A DNA stretch of 64,000 nt from Crocinitomicaceae bacterium (GTDB lineage: Bacteria > Bacteroidota > Bacteroidia > Flavobacteriales_D > Crocinitomicaceae). Position numbers and translations under genes: made by a program. The stretch is taken from NCBI GenBank assembly GCA_022447585.1, contig JAKVAR010000009.1:245133-309132 (forward strand). The letters are read 5' to 3'. The notes under the pieces were generated by a model. The model had not been told where the DNA came from. It worked only from the letters and a program-made list of their open reading frames with translations, and did not search any database. Of this stretch, positions 20,601-28,702 are shown one piece after another; position 1 is the stretch's first letter, and every line of letters begins with the position of its first letter.

Positions 20601-20633
20601 GCTATTAAAGAAGAAGTGGACTCAGCAGAGTAA
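17610..20633 (+). CDS. YfhO-family large membrane protein
   Basis: A 1007-residue polytopic protein with about a dozen membrane helices in the N-terminal 600 residues and one at the extreme C-terminus, enclosing a long soluble region. The layout and segments such as EPFWTNSMFGGMPTVQ and VYYPEGWTAKVDGKE match the YfhO family. Gram-positive relatives are implicated in glycosylating teichoic-acid-type polymers, probably as GT-C glycosyltransferases. The substrate here is unknown. It starts 93 bases after the DUF4834 gene. Confidence 0.75.
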   Translation: MDIKSFFKNNWIHFAVLGLFLIITIAYFAPEFDGYGLKQHDIEQFKGMSNETKHFRESTGDEPFWTNSMFGGMPTVQISTLYNGNVFQKITSWYLRQMGVPSGIFLLHLIGFYILALCLRIKPLVAVFGALAFALSTYEILILQAGHNSKAIAVAFMAPVLGAFIMSYRSNWRWGIILSALFMAFELASNHLQVTYYLGILLFFIGLFELFKAFKAKKIKQFTITSGGLIGAYALALLINYGNITSTYDYAKHTIRGANDLTISPKGDAAKISGGLDIDYITNWSYGLGESFTFISPYVKGSHSNILSNMPFKENLETSDRTSKEIQSALNAAYLQPDGRGGVQVRPFLLYWGEQPITSGPFYLGMVVLFLAILSLVFLKDRIKWVLFGVTILALMLSWGKNFIGLTEFFIDYVPGYNKFRTVTIINVLIELCIPLMGVLFLQKIYTCRDEFLTKKKTFLITSGLYLAVLIVITVFGIGDNFTNPTEVNNMRNIEDYAAAQLYATDSQELADYGIDVNNQIQMQSVINSQVEQYENSYSELKSFRSELFTSSMLRSIGFSILAIGLMSLLFFTSVSTTLIVAGLSVLVLIDLVPVNRIYLGSQTDASGNYQYWSPTPEIDYPISSQESDIAIMDAETRKSPTLAAAVNEGKIKGEKKASELGYTGKDKRRVIDSYKFNALNMNSNYRVFDMNGGWGSSRASYFHKSLGGYHGAKLRNIQNLFEFQISRSNSEVLNMLNVKYFIQGNRATPNPSALGNAWLVQDVKTYEIPNDEIRALGGKFQLKNVGTGQVVISGNIEDEPIVYGSEEMLYISAKGDTMSIPLSNGLTVGLKALFVADVNGKTNLVPEQTVQLDTADSFNSMVSIEKIVEFIPTKEAVMLSSEAKKLSQKEYTGIGSIKMTSYAPNKIVYDAEIDGKQLAVFSEVYYPEGWTAKVDGKETEILKVNYLLRGLELEGGKHTIEFTFDIPSIKTSNTIAVISTIFLLLCIGFGIWKFKPAIKEEVDSAE

Positions 20634-20649
20634 AATCATTAAGACTAAA

Positions 20650-20684
20650 TGAATAAGTCGTAAGTAAAACTTACGGCTTATTCA
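20650..20684. terminator. Convergent terminator hairpin after the yfhO-like gene
   Basis: A 15-bp stem (20650-20664 with 20670-20684, one G-U pair) closes on a five-base loop between two convergent genes. Its right arm contains the stop codon of the kinase gene. There is no long T run, so efficiency is uncertain. Confidence 0.6.
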
Positions 20685-21497
20685 TATCGATTTAGCGAGT
20701 TGCTTTAAGGTCTTGATTGTTTTCGGGATTAATATTTGCCCCATGATTAGACTATCATTAAAATCAATTTTACCCTTGTAAACTTTGTAAAGGTGATATT
20801 CTAAAAGGAATTCACTTAGATTTCTTTTGAACTCCAATACTTCTTTAATGTTTGATGCTTCGATGTAACTTTCAATAAACACCTTAGCTAACTCAACTCT
20901 TATTTCAGTCTTGAAATAGGTCTTAATGGATGATAAGAATAGTGATGAAAGGAATACAGTTATATCCCAATATCGTGGTCCTTGATTAGCTACAAAGTCA
21001 AAGATAGGAGAAATGCTCCAATCAATAATTGTAATTCCTTCATTATTAGAGTTAAACAAGACATTATTTGTTGTAAAATCTCCATGAATCGTTACATCGT
21101 CTTGGTTCCATTTGGAGTTAAAGAAATCTGAAGGAAAAGCTTTTTTTTCTAATCCATTCGAGTTTTCTCCGGAGTGAATATCCGCTAATACTTTTCCTAG
21201 TTGAACAAAATGTGACTTCAGAATACGTAAAGCTTCTTTTGTAGAATTTTCTTTAATCGTTTTGATGAAGAAACTTCTTAATGGGGAAATATCTTTAAGT
21301 AATTCAAAAGAAAGTTCACCTTTCGATAGTACTATCGGTTTTGGTGATTGAAATAATTTCGAGTTTTGAGACAATTCATAACCGTATGAACTCATCTGAT
21401 ATTCATTATTCAATTTATCTTGAGGAGCTTTTTTTATAAAAAGTCCTTTTTCCTGATCAATTCTATTTTCAGATGAATTATTTCTTTTTACAGACAT
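20682..21497 (-). CDS. APH-fold phosphotransferase family protein
   Basis: A protein-kinase-like fold of the aminoglycoside/choline kinase superfamily. The catalytic loop is IHGDFTTNNVLF and the metal site IIDWSISP. The usual N-terminal glycine-rich loop is not obvious. Family members phosphorylate small molecules or sugars; beside a methyltransferase, a GT2 and a flippase, a role in surface-glycan modification is plausible, and antibiotic resistance is not indicated. I take the ATG at 21497 rather than the TTG at 21503; it overlaps the methyltransferase by 20 bases. Confidence 0.65.
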   Translation of the reverse strand: MSVKRNNSSENRIDQEKGLFIKKAPQDKLNNEYQMSSYGYELSQNSKLFQSPKPIVLSKGELSFELLKDISPLRSFFIKTIKENSTKEALRILKSHFVQLGKVLADIHSGENSNGLEKKAFPSDFFNSKWNQDDVTIHGDFTTNNVLFNSNNEGITIIDWSISPIFDFVANQGPRYWDITVFLSSLFLSSIKTYFKTEIRVELAKVFIESYIEASNIKEVLEFKRNLSEFLLEYHLYKVYKGKIDFNDSLIMGQILIPKTIKTLKQLAKSI

Positions 21498-22242
21498 AAA
21501 CAACGTTTCTAGCCAGTGGTCTTAAGAATTTTTTAGTTGAACACCAATTCTCAAATTTTTCAAATTTGGAAACATCTCTAGGAGTTTTTTCGTTCATTAT
21601 CGGAAAAACACTTCTGTGGTATGTTGTTTCAATCTCAAAACCAGCATTATTCAATAGTTTCTTGAAATGCTTGTGTGACATTCTGTAGAAAGTAACCTTT
21701 TTCTCTGGAGTACGAATTAAGTTTTTGAGTCTTCCATAAAAGATCTCTAACAATACTCCTAAAGACATTGCAGGTCCATGATTATTTACCACAAAAGTTC
21801 CATGTTCTTTAAGAAGAGGGTGGAGCGTATCGAGAACTTCTATTCTCAGTTCATTTTGAGCTTTTAAAAAGAACCTGAAAGAAGTTATGACATCAAATTG
21901 TCTATTAGCTTCTTTTAATACATTATCTCTAGTTAAATCCGCTTGAACGATTTCTATATTTGGTAAATTCTTGCGCGTAACTTCTAACATTGAATCAGAG
22001 ATGTCAACACCAGTTACATTTGGAGATTGCGTTTGTAAAAAGTTCAGAATTCTTCCCGTTCCACAAGCAAAATCCATTATTGTTCCATCCTTAGGAAGTT
22101 TTTCTTCGAATATTTCTACCAAAGTTCTTTGTTCCCATTCCCACATAATTCTGCGCCAAGAGTATTGAGAAAAAGAACTGTGATATACTTTTCCTTTACC
22201 TACTGCAGTGTGTGAGTCTCTATAATCGGATGCAACGTTCAT
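21478..22242 (-). CDS. Class I SAM-dependent methyltransferase
   Basis: A Rossmann-fold methyltransferase. Motif I is MDFACGTGRILNFLQ (about residues 57-71), followed by an acidic motif II (NVTGVDISDSML) and IEVVQADL-like motif III (read here as IEIVQADLT). The 254-residue size fits a single-domain enzyme. The substrate is unknown. It precedes and overlaps the APH-fold kinase gene, and the pair lies between a GT2 gene and convergent yfhO, suggesting a role in modifying a surface glycan or lipid. Confidence 0.8.
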   Translation of the reverse strand: MNVASDYRDSHTAVGKGKVYHSSFSQYSWRRIMWEWEQRTLVEIFEEKLPKDGTIMDFACGTGRILNFLQTQSPNVTGVDISDSMLEVTRKNLPNIEIVQADLTRDNVLKEANRQFDVITSFRFFLKAQNELRIEVLDTLHPLLKEHGTFVVNNHGPAMSLGVLLEIFYGRLKNLIRTPEKKVTFYRMSHKHFKKLLNNAGFEIETTYHRSVFPIMNEKTPRDVSKFEKFENWCSTKKFLRPLARNVVYVCKKK

Positions 22243-22314
22243 TGTATATGTAATATTATTTTTGAAACTAAAGTTAATAATTAAAAATGCAAAGTGCTAA
22301 GTGGCAACTTTAAT

Positions 22315-23223
22315 TTAGCCGAAAATGTGAAATTTCTTCTTAACCCAACCAGAGCCAATGTATGACGTTAGATAGTACATGATAGTTTTCAAAGTGAAAG
22401 GGGCTTTTCTCAAATATTTCCTAGCCATTTTCATATTATCTATTAAATAGTAATATCGAGCAATAGTACCATGAACACGTTTCAATCCTATTTGTGCTTC
22501 TTTGGGGAATTCGCTCTTTTTTGATTCTATGTATTTGAGTGCAGCATTAAAATCAGCCTTTCTATAGTTTTCATTTAAAGAAAGATTCGATCCATCCACA
22601 ATTCTAGTATAAGCCAATATTGGGATTTCAATTGATTCTTGCTGGTAAAACAACCTAAGAACCCAATCAAAATCTACCGCTCCATGTGAGTCTTCGAAAA
22701 ATGTATCCTTTAACAAGCAGTTAAACATTATACAGCCCAAGTGCGTATTTTGACCGCCAGGTTTCTTTGATAACTTATGGAGAAATGTCTCATTCTTCGA
22801 GTAATGAATAGGAGTAATATCGTCTGGATTGTAACGAAGCGTAGTTCTGTTGTTAACTGAGTCTATTATCTCATACCCAGTAGTTATTATTGGGGCTTTA
22901 TGAACGTAAGGTAGAATAGAGGATAACCTGTTTAAAGCCCATTCATCATCATGATCAGTTAAACAGATATAATCTCCTGTTGCCTTTTTTAGTGCAATAT
23001 TTCTACCTGCATTAGGACCTCCAGAGTTGGTTTCAGTGCTCAATGCTATCACATCAAGTTGTTTTAATACATCTAAAGTACCATCTGGAGAACAATCATC
23101 TACGGCTATTACTTCAATGTCAAAATCTATACCTTTTCCTTCTTGGTTAAGAATAGAATCAACAGTTTTCACAATAAACTCAGAGGAATTGTAAGTGGTT
23201 ATAATAATCGTAATTTTGACCAT
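22315..23223 (-). CDS. Glycosyltransferase family 2
   Basis: A GT-A fold inverting glycosyltransferase. The nucleotide-sugar site begins VKITIIITTYNSS, the first aspartate pair is AVDDCSPDGT, and the metal-binding DXD equivalent is LTDHDDEWA. There are no membrane helices, so it acts on the cytoplasmic face. I start at the ATG at 23223, where family similarity begins, rather than an upstream TTG at 23256. It is divergent from the flippase gene; together they suggest assembly and export of a lipid-linked glycan. Confidence 0.85.
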   Translation of the reverse strand: MVKITIIITTYNSSEFIVKTVDSILNQEGKGIDFDIEVIAVDDCSPDGTLDVLKQLDVIALSTETNSGGPNAGRNIALKKATGDYICLTDHDDEWALNRLSSILPYVHKAPIITTGYEIIDSVNNRTTLRYNPDDITPIHYSKNETFLHKLSKKPGGQNTHLGCIMFNCLLKDTFFEDSHGAVDFDWVLRLFYQQESIEIPILAYTRIVDGSNLSLNENYRKADFNAALKYIESKKSEFPKEAQIGLKRVHGTIARYYYLIDNMKMARKYLRKAPFTLKTIMYYLTSYIGSGWVKKKFHIFG

Positions 23224-23298
23224 AGAATAACGTTTTTCGTCTTTTCGATTTTTCAATTTTTAAATTTACTAATAAATAGTGTTAATGGAGGATGGCAT

Positions 23299-23330
23299 TT
23301 GATTCTGTTTAGCTTATATTTTTAACTTTA
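23299..23330 (+). promoter_or_regulatory. Possible flippase promoter
   Basis: TTG (23299-23301), 21 bases, then TAACTTTA, a one-mismatch version of TAnnTTTG. It lies 17 bases before the ATG. Confidence 0.35.
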
Positions 23331-23346
23331 CATTGATCCAAAACTA

Positions 23347-24831
23347 ATGGGAGTAATAAAGAAACAGGCACTACAAACAACTATGTTTTCATACATAGGA
23401 CTGGTCATTGGCTATCTTAACAAAGGTGCCTTATTTGTTATTTTATTTTCAACGGACGAAGTTGGACTTATCAATCTTGTGGTTGGAATCGGAATGTTAT
23501 TGGCTCAATTCATGAGTTTTGGAGTCATCAATTCTACCTGGAAGTTCTTTCCCTATTTGAAGAATAAAGACAATCATCATCACGGTTTTTTAACCTTAAA
23601 CTTTTTGCTTATTTTAGCCGGAATCTTGGTGTTTGGATTACTGATTTTTGTGTTTAAAACCCCCATTACAAGCTTTTATATTGAGAAATCAAGCCGATTC
23701 AGTGATTTCTATTATTTAATAATTCCACTGGGAGCAGCAACGGCTACTCATCGTTATTTAGACAGTTATTTACGGGCAATGCATAAGCATGTTGTATCGA
23801 TTATAGCGAACGATGTTATTTTAAGGTTGTCAACTACATTCCTTTTAGCAGTCTATGCATTTGATTTAATTTCTTTCAATGGTTTTCTATACTCGTTAGC
23901 CATCTTACAATTTATTCCTGGGTCAATCTTGATTGTCTATTTAATGAAGATAAAAGAATGGCATATCTCTACCAAGGATATTTTCATTCCAAATAGGTTC
24001 AGAAAAATCATTTTTTCTTATTCGCTTTTTTCTTACACTAATTCAATTGGAGCTCTTTCCATAGTTACAATTGACTCTATGATGATTGCTAGTTTTTTAG
24101 GGTTAGGTCCTACAGGCGTTTATACAATCGTGTTATTCTTGATTAGAGCGTTAATGATTCCTTATGGTATTTTGGTGCGAATGAGCGCTCCTTTAATCTC
24201 AGAATATTGGAGAAGTAGAGCTATGAATAAAATGGATAAACTTTATAAAGAAGTGAGTTCGATCAATCTTGTCATTGGTTTATTTTGTTTTCTTTTGTTC
24301 TGGGAGAGTAGAGTTGAGTTGTTTGGATTCTTACCAGACGATTACACCATAGGAATTGAGATATTTATGTACCTCATGGTTGGAAGGTTGTTTGATGCAT
24401 ACATGGGTTTAAACACTGCAATTTTAGTAACATCAAAGAAATATAAGTATGATCTAATTTTTACGCTTTCGCTGATTATTTTAGTAATCATTCTTAATTA
24501 TTATTTCATCCCCGTTTGGGGAGTGAATGGAGCTGCAATTTCAACTACAATTTCATTTATCCTATATAATTTAGCTCGATTAATTTTTATTTGGAAGCAT
24601 TATAACATTCATCCTTTCAAAGCATCTAATGTTACTATCATCATCTTTGGTACGATAACCTTGTTGATTGCAGAATGGATACCTCAAGTAACTGATATTG
24701 CATTTTTTAGTATTGCAATTAAATCTGCAATCGTTTTTGCATTGTTTGCTGTTCCCTTGTATTTACTTAAAGTGGAACCGCAGTTAAATGATTATGTACA
24801 TAATTTTGTTTCCAAATTAAAGCGAAAATAG
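23347..24831 (+). CDS. Polysaccharide flippase (MOP/PST family)
   Basis: A 494-residue protein with about 12-14 hydrophobic segments spread across its length and basic cytoplasmic loops, typical of Wzx-like lipid-linked oligosaccharide flippases. The N-terminus MGVIKKQALQTTMFSYIGLV is characteristic of the family in Bacteroidota. It would move undecaprenyl-linked glycans across the inner membrane. No Wzy polymerase is nearby. Its stop lies three bases before the terminator T run that serves the opposite strand. Confidence 0.8.
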   Translation: MGVIKKQALQTTMFSYIGLVIGYLNKGALFVILFSTDEVGLINLVVGIGMLLAQFMSFGVINSTWKFFPYLKNKDNHHHGFLTLNFLLILAGILVFGLLIFVFKTPITSFYIEKSSRFSDFYYLIIPLGAATATHRYLDSYLRAMHKHVVSIIANDVILRLSTTFLLAVYAFDLISFNGFLYSLAILQFIPGSILIVYLMKIKEWHISTKDIFIPNRFRKIIFSYSLFSYTNSIGALSIVTIDSMMIASFLGLGPTGVYTIVLFLIRALMIPYGILVRMSAPLISEYWRSRAMNKMDKLYKEVSSINLVIGLFCFLLFWESRVELFGFLPDDYTIGIEIFMYLMVGRLFDAYMGLNTAILVTSKKYKYDLIFTLSLIILVIILNYYFIPVWGVNGAAISTTISFILYNLARLIFIWKHYNIHPFKASNVTIIIFGTITLLIAEWIPQVTDIAFFSIAIKSAIVFALFAVPLYLLKVEPQLNDYVHNFVSKLKRK

Positions 24832-24834
24832 AGC

Positions 24835-24859
24835 AAAAAAAGGCACTCAAAAGAATGCC
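24835..24859 (-). terminator. Intrinsic terminator of the DUF1573 gene
   Basis: The minus strand has a 7-bp stem GGCATTC/GAGTGCC (one T-G pair) with a TTTT loop, followed by seven T. Confidence 0.8.
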
Positions 24860-24881
24860 CTCTCTATGCTGTTAATTTGTT

Positions 24882-25391
24882 CTATTTCACGAAAGCTCTG
24901 ATTTCAAGCATGTGGATTTTTTCTTCTGTATTAGCCGTAACAGTTATCGTTTTCTTAATTTCATTTTTCTGTCCTGGTTTAGACTTAAAAACAACTTCAA
25001 TAAGGTCTGTCTGACCAGGAAGAATTGGTTCTTCTGGTTTCTGAGGCATAGTACAACCACAACTAGCTGAAACATCTGAAATGATTAATGGCTTGTCTCC
25101 TGTATTCTCTACGATAAAGGCAGTTTTGTTTTCTTTTTGTGCCTCAACATTTCCAAAATCAAACTTTAACTTATCGAAGCTTATTGTGGTCACATTCGCT
25201 TTTTCATCAGCGATTCTTTGTTCTTCAGCTTTTCTAATTTCCTCTAATTCTTCTTTTAACTCGCTTTCAGATTGCGACCCTGCCGAAATTGAAGAGGTTA
25301 CTTCACCTGATTTTTTTGTTATGGTATCTACGTTATCTCCACAAGAAGATAGTGCGATGATGGTTGAAACTGTTAAAATAATTTTATTCAT
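24882..25391 (-). CDS. DUF1573 lipoprotein
   Basis: The signal peptide ends in a lipobox ALSSC with the lipidated cysteine at residue 17, followed by a charged coiled-coil-like spacer. Residues 72-169 form a DUF1573 immunoglobulin-like domain with the hallmark FDFGNVEAQK, NTGDKPLIISDVSASCGCTM and a PGQ turn. The fold is related to ASPM/SPD-2/Hydin domains; the function is unknown. It should be membrane-anchored and periplasmic or surface-exposed. It lies downstream of the S41 protease gene on the same strand, 34 bases away. Confidence 0.85.
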   Translation of the reverse strand: MNKIILTVSTIIALSSCGDNVDTITKKSGEVTSSISAGSQSESELKEELEEIRKAEEQRIADEKANVTTISFDKLKFDFGNVEAQKENKTAFIVENTGDKPLIISDVSASCGCTMPQKPEEPILPGQTDLIEVVFKSKPGQKNEIKKTITVTANTEEKIHMLEIRAFVK

Positions 25392-25425
25392 TTCTTTATA
25401 AATTATGAATGTAAAAATATAAAAA

Positions 25426-27015
25426 CTACTTTGCTAAACCAGCCTTTGAGTATTCTTTAGATTCAATAATCTCCAGTGCTTTTTGAAGTATTTCATTTGA
25501 ATCATTATAGATCTGATAGAATTCACTGTATCCCCAAAGGTTTTGCGCAAACATAGCTTTGATTCTCAATTTTAGAATGTCCTCACTTTCCTTATATCCT
25601 TCTTCATCAAACGTAAGTTCGCTATCTTCATTTTCTACATATTCAAAAAATGCTTTCATAAAATCTTCATCCATATTGAATCCTTCTTTAAAATCCTCGA
25701 AAGTAGGGTAGCGCTCAGCTAGACCTGCTCTATTCTTATTTACATAGCTCAACGTATAAGTGTTCAAATGTCCTCCTCTTACTATTGATGTGAAATAATC
25801 AGAAATGTTGGCTGTATCCAAGGGAACAAAGTAATCAGGCATAATTCCTCCACCTCCATAAACGGTTCTTTCGGTTAGAAGCGTAGTATGCTTTAAAGAA
25901 TCAGGGAATTTTATTGAATCTTGGCTCATAAACTCACCATTTTCATACCTATTCATGAGATCTTTTTTATATGAGTCCGCATCATCATAGGGCTTTTGAA
26001 TAAAACGTCCGCTTGGAGTATAGTATCGTGCAATGGTCAACCTAATTTGAGATCCATCAGTTAAATTAATAGGTCTTTGAACTAAACCTTTACCATAAGT
26101 TCTTCTACCTACAACCAAACCTCTATCCCAATCCTGGACGGCACCAGATAGAATTTCACTAGCACTTGCTGAATACTCATCTGTCAGCATGATTAACCTT
26201 CCTTTTTCCCACAACCCCTTGCTTTCAGAGTTTAAGTCAATTCGAGGCTGAGAACGTCCTTCAGAATAGACGATTAACTTGTCATCTGAAAGAAATTCAT
26301 CACCTAAATATTTGGCGGCATAAAGTAATCCCCCTCCGTTACCTTGGAGGTCAAATATTAGGTTCTTCATCCCTGCCTTTTTCAGTTTCTTTATACCAGT
26401 AACCACTTCCTCATGTGAACTTCGTGAGAATGTATTTAGTTTGATATAACCAGTTTCAGCAGTAATCATGTAGGCTGCATCTACTGAATTAACGGGTATT
26501 ACATCTCTTGTAATTGTAAAGTCTAGTTCTTTCGTTAAATTCTTCCTCTTGATACGGACTTTAACTTTAGTTCCTTTATCTCCTAATAACTTCTCTCGAA
26601 CTTGACTGTTTTTTAAACCAACTCCGGCTACAGATTCTTCTTCAATCATAACAATTTTATCACCAGCAAGAATTCCAAGTTTCTCTGATGGACCACCAGG
26701 TATTGTGGCAACAACATTGAGAGTGTCTTTTAAAATTTGAAAACGAATACCAATTCCAACAAAATTCCCGTTAATTCTTTCGTTTGCATCAGCAACATCC
26801 TCCTTAGAAATATAAGTCGAGTGTGGGTCAAGTTCTTCCATTAAGGAAACAATTGCTGCCTCTGTTAATTCATCGTTCTTAACTTCATCTACGTACATAT
26901 TATTTATGTATGACATGACCTCGTTAAATTTACGGACTGAATTTACTTTGTCATCTTCCTGAGAAAAACTAAAACAATAGACAAGGATTGCAAAAAAGGA
27001 TATATATAATTTCAT
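25426..27015 (-). CDS. S41 family C-terminal processing peptidase
   Basis: A secreted serine protease of 529 residues. A signal peptide (1-18) is followed by a helical region, a PDZ domain (GPSEKLGILAGDKIVMIEE) and the S41 catalytic core. The core contains GNGGGLLYAA, the nucleophile serine in DEYSASASEILSGA and the general-base lysine in RRTYGKGLVQ, so the Ser-Lys dyad is intact. Family members trim or degrade periplasmic proteins from their C-terminus. A TATTTTTG element (minus strand) precedes it. Confidence 0.92.
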   Translation of the reverse strand: MKLYISFFAILVYCFSFSQEDDKVNSVRKFNEVMSYINNMYVDEVKNDELTEAAIVSLMEELDPHSTYISKEDVADANERINGNFVGIGIRFQILKDTLNVVATIPGGPSEKLGILAGDKIVMIEEESVAGVGLKNSQVREKLLGDKGTKVKVRIKRKNLTKELDFTITRDVIPVNSVDAAYMITAETGYIKLNTFSRSSHEEVVTGIKKLKKAGMKNLIFDLQGNGGGLLYAAKYLGDEFLSDDKLIVYSEGRSQPRIDLNSESKGLWEKGRLIMLTDEYSASASEILSGAVQDWDRGLVVGRRTYGKGLVQRPINLTDGSQIRLTIARYYTPSGRFIQKPYDDADSYKKDLMNRYENGEFMSQDSIKFPDSLKHTTLLTERTVYGGGGIMPDYFVPLDTANISDYFTSIVRGGHLNTYTLSYVNKNRAGLAERYPTFEDFKEGFNMDEDFMKAFFEYVENEDSELTFDEEGYKESEDILKLRIKAMFAQNLWGYSEFYQIYNDSNEILQKALEIIESKEYSKAGLAK

Positions 27016-27043
27016 AATGGAAAAAATTTGTTGTCAAAAAAAG

Positions 27044-27051
27044 CAAAAATA
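27044..27051 (-). promoter_or_regulatory. S41 protease promoter -7 element
   Basis: The minus strand reads TATTTTTG, an exact TAnnTTTG match, 28 bases before the ATG. No -33 TTG at normal spacing is evident. Confidence 0.5.
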
Positions 27052-27220
27052 ATGACTCACTACAATAACGCTAATTTAAACGCAACGTGAAGATACAAAT
27101 TATACAATTTATGTTAACGTAGTTTGGAATTGAAATAAACAATTGGATGTGGAATGAAATCTGTTAAGAGTTGTGCGATATGAAGGGAATATTCGTTTCT
27201 TCGTATGGTATATCAATGCT

Positions 27221-28123
27221 ATGAAAAAAAATCTTCTTTTGTTTACAGTAGTGCTGTTTTCAACTAATGTCTATGCGCAAATCCCTGAGTTTGACAAGTT
27301 AGAAATGCTTTTCTCTCAAAGGCACTATAAAAAGGTTTATAGAAAATCGGCACGTTTGCTTGATAAACCGGAGTATGATTACTCAATGTTACCCTCATAT
27401 TATAGGAGTATCAGTTCGTTACAGTTGGCTCAGAATAGTTTTTGGTATAAGCGGCATGACAGAACTTTATCTGAGGCGAAGGAATTGTTTTTGGAGGTTA
27501 AGAACTCAGAGCATGCAGAACGGATCTTCAATGCCCACATGTATGAATTGGCTTGGTTAAAAGCAGATATGATCAATTGGGCGTCTGATCTAAAGAGGAT
27601 GAAGCTTGAAAAGCAGTTTGACGAAGTTCAAGAATTAATGGAGGTCATGTTTGATCAACTGCAGGAAACTGTCTTGCCGGAAGAAATTTATGCAGATTCG
27701 GTAGTTGAGGATTTTAATAAACCAATAAACCCTGGTGATTATGATATTAGAGATAATCTGGTTTTTTCAGCGAAGACGCATATCGGAACCCCTTATGTAT
27801 GGGCAGGAAATTCACCTGATGGTTTTGATTGCAGTGGTTTTACTGGGTATTTAATGAATGAGGTTGGCCTATCATTGCCCCGAAGATCACAAGATCAATA
27901 CAACGAATCGACAAAAGTGAAAAAGAAACATGCTCAAAAAGGAGATTTGGTATTCTTTACGAATGGGAGTGGTGTTTCACATGTTGGAATGTTGATTTCT
28001 GAATTGGGAGAATCTCCAGTAATGATTCATTCAAGCTCAAGTAAAGGAATTATTATAACCGACATTGAAAAGTCGACGTATTGGTCGAAGCGGTTACATG
28101 GTTTTGGAACTTTTGTTAAATAA
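27221..28123 (+). CDS. Secreted NlpC/P60 family cell-wall hydrolase
   Basis: A signal peptide (MKKNLLLFTVVLF to YAQ) precedes a helical region of about 160 residues with no recognised domain. The C-terminal NlpC/P60 domain carries the catalytic cysteine in DGFDCSGFTGYLM, the histidine in GVSHVGMLI and a downstream polar residue in MIHSSSS. Such enzymes cleave gamma-D-Glu to diamino-acid bonds in peptidoglycan stems. The start is the ATG at 27221, giving a normal signal peptide; an upstream in-frame GTG at 27173 would add 16 unlikely residues. Confidence 0.88.
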   Translation: MKKNLLLFTVVLFSTNVYAQIPEFDKLEMLFSQRHYKKVYRKSARLLDKPEYDYSMLPSYYRSISSLQLAQNSFWYKRHDRTLSEAKELFLEVKNSEHAERIFNAHMYELAWLKADMINWASDLKRMKLEKQFDEVQELMEVMFDQLQETVLPEEIYADSVVEDFNKPINPGDYDIRDNLVFSAKTHIGTPYVWAGNSPDGFDCSGFTGYLMNEVGLSLPRRSQDQYNESTKVKKKHAQKGDLVFFTNGSGVSHVGMLISELGESPVMIHSSSSKGIIITDIEKSTYWSKRLHGFGTFVK

Positions 28124-28609
28124 GCTTAAGATAGATATAGCAGAAGTTACAAGTAACGGCATAAGCATTATTAATCCAAAATTACTAGGTGTCCATTTCA
28201 ATAAAAGACAAAGGCCTAGTGTTCCAGGAGCAATAAAAAATGCAGTTTTAATGCGTTTAGAGAAGTTTGATAGATTCGTTATTCTCCAGAGGGTATATGT
28301 TGTAAAAACCAAAGTTACTAAAGCAACATAATTCCAAATATCAAAAAGCATCTCAGGAAATATAAACAGGGTAGTGGCGCTCAGTGAAGATGCGCCAAAA
28401 AGAAAGAGTCCCAACCTGTTATTTTGAGATTTACGTTTGTAATTAATTCGAAGTAGAAGAAAGTTTAATGTTAATAAAAAGTACCATATAATTAGATTGC
28501 CTTGGGAAATCCAATCGTATTGAGTATTAGTCATGCTGTAATAGGTGTACCCCATTAAGCCAATTAACAAAGCAATAATAGTATTTAAAGTGATTCTAAC
28601 GATTTTCAC
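28094..28609 (-). CDS. Hypothetical polytopic membrane protein
   Basis: A 171-residue, strongly hydrophobic protein with about five or six predicted helices and short basic loops. I recognise no family. Starting at GTG, it overlaps the convergent NlpC/P60 gene by 30 bases at its 3' end. Hydrophobic periodicity over the whole length, and the absence of another gene in 28124-28609, support it as real. The overlap and non-ATG start keep confidence moderate. Confidence 0.55.
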   Translation of the reverse strand: MKIVRITLNTIIALLIGLMGYTYYSMTNTQYDWISQGNLIIWYFLLTLNFLLLRINYKRKSQNNRLGLFLFGASSLSATTLFIFPEMLFDIWNYVALVTLVFTTYTLWRITNLSNFSKRIKTAFFIAPGTLGLCLLLKWTPSNFGLIMLMPLLVTSAISILSLFNKSSKTM

Positions 28610-28640
28610 GGGTCAAATTTAGTTTTTTCAAATGGAATAG

Positions 28641-28667
28641 AAAAGGCGGAGCATATCTCCGCCTTTT
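28641..28667 (-). terminator. Intrinsic terminator of clpB
   Basis: A perfect 11-bp stem AAAAGGCGGAG/CTCCGCCTTTT with a five-base loop. The T run on the minus strand is short (four). Confidence 0.8.
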
Positions 28668-28702
28668 CTTCATTAAATCTAATCTAAAGTCAAGTTACTT
28701 AT

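Noticed and set aside
20682-21497. Aminoglycoside resistance kinase
   Set aside because: Only the general APH fold is visible, and its neighbours are glycan-related genes; resistance is not supported.
28065-28331. Plus-strand 88-codon frame after the NlpC/P60 gene
   Set aside because: It overlaps the NlpC/P60 end and lies antisense to the hydrophobic 171-residue protein, whose composition is far more protein-like.
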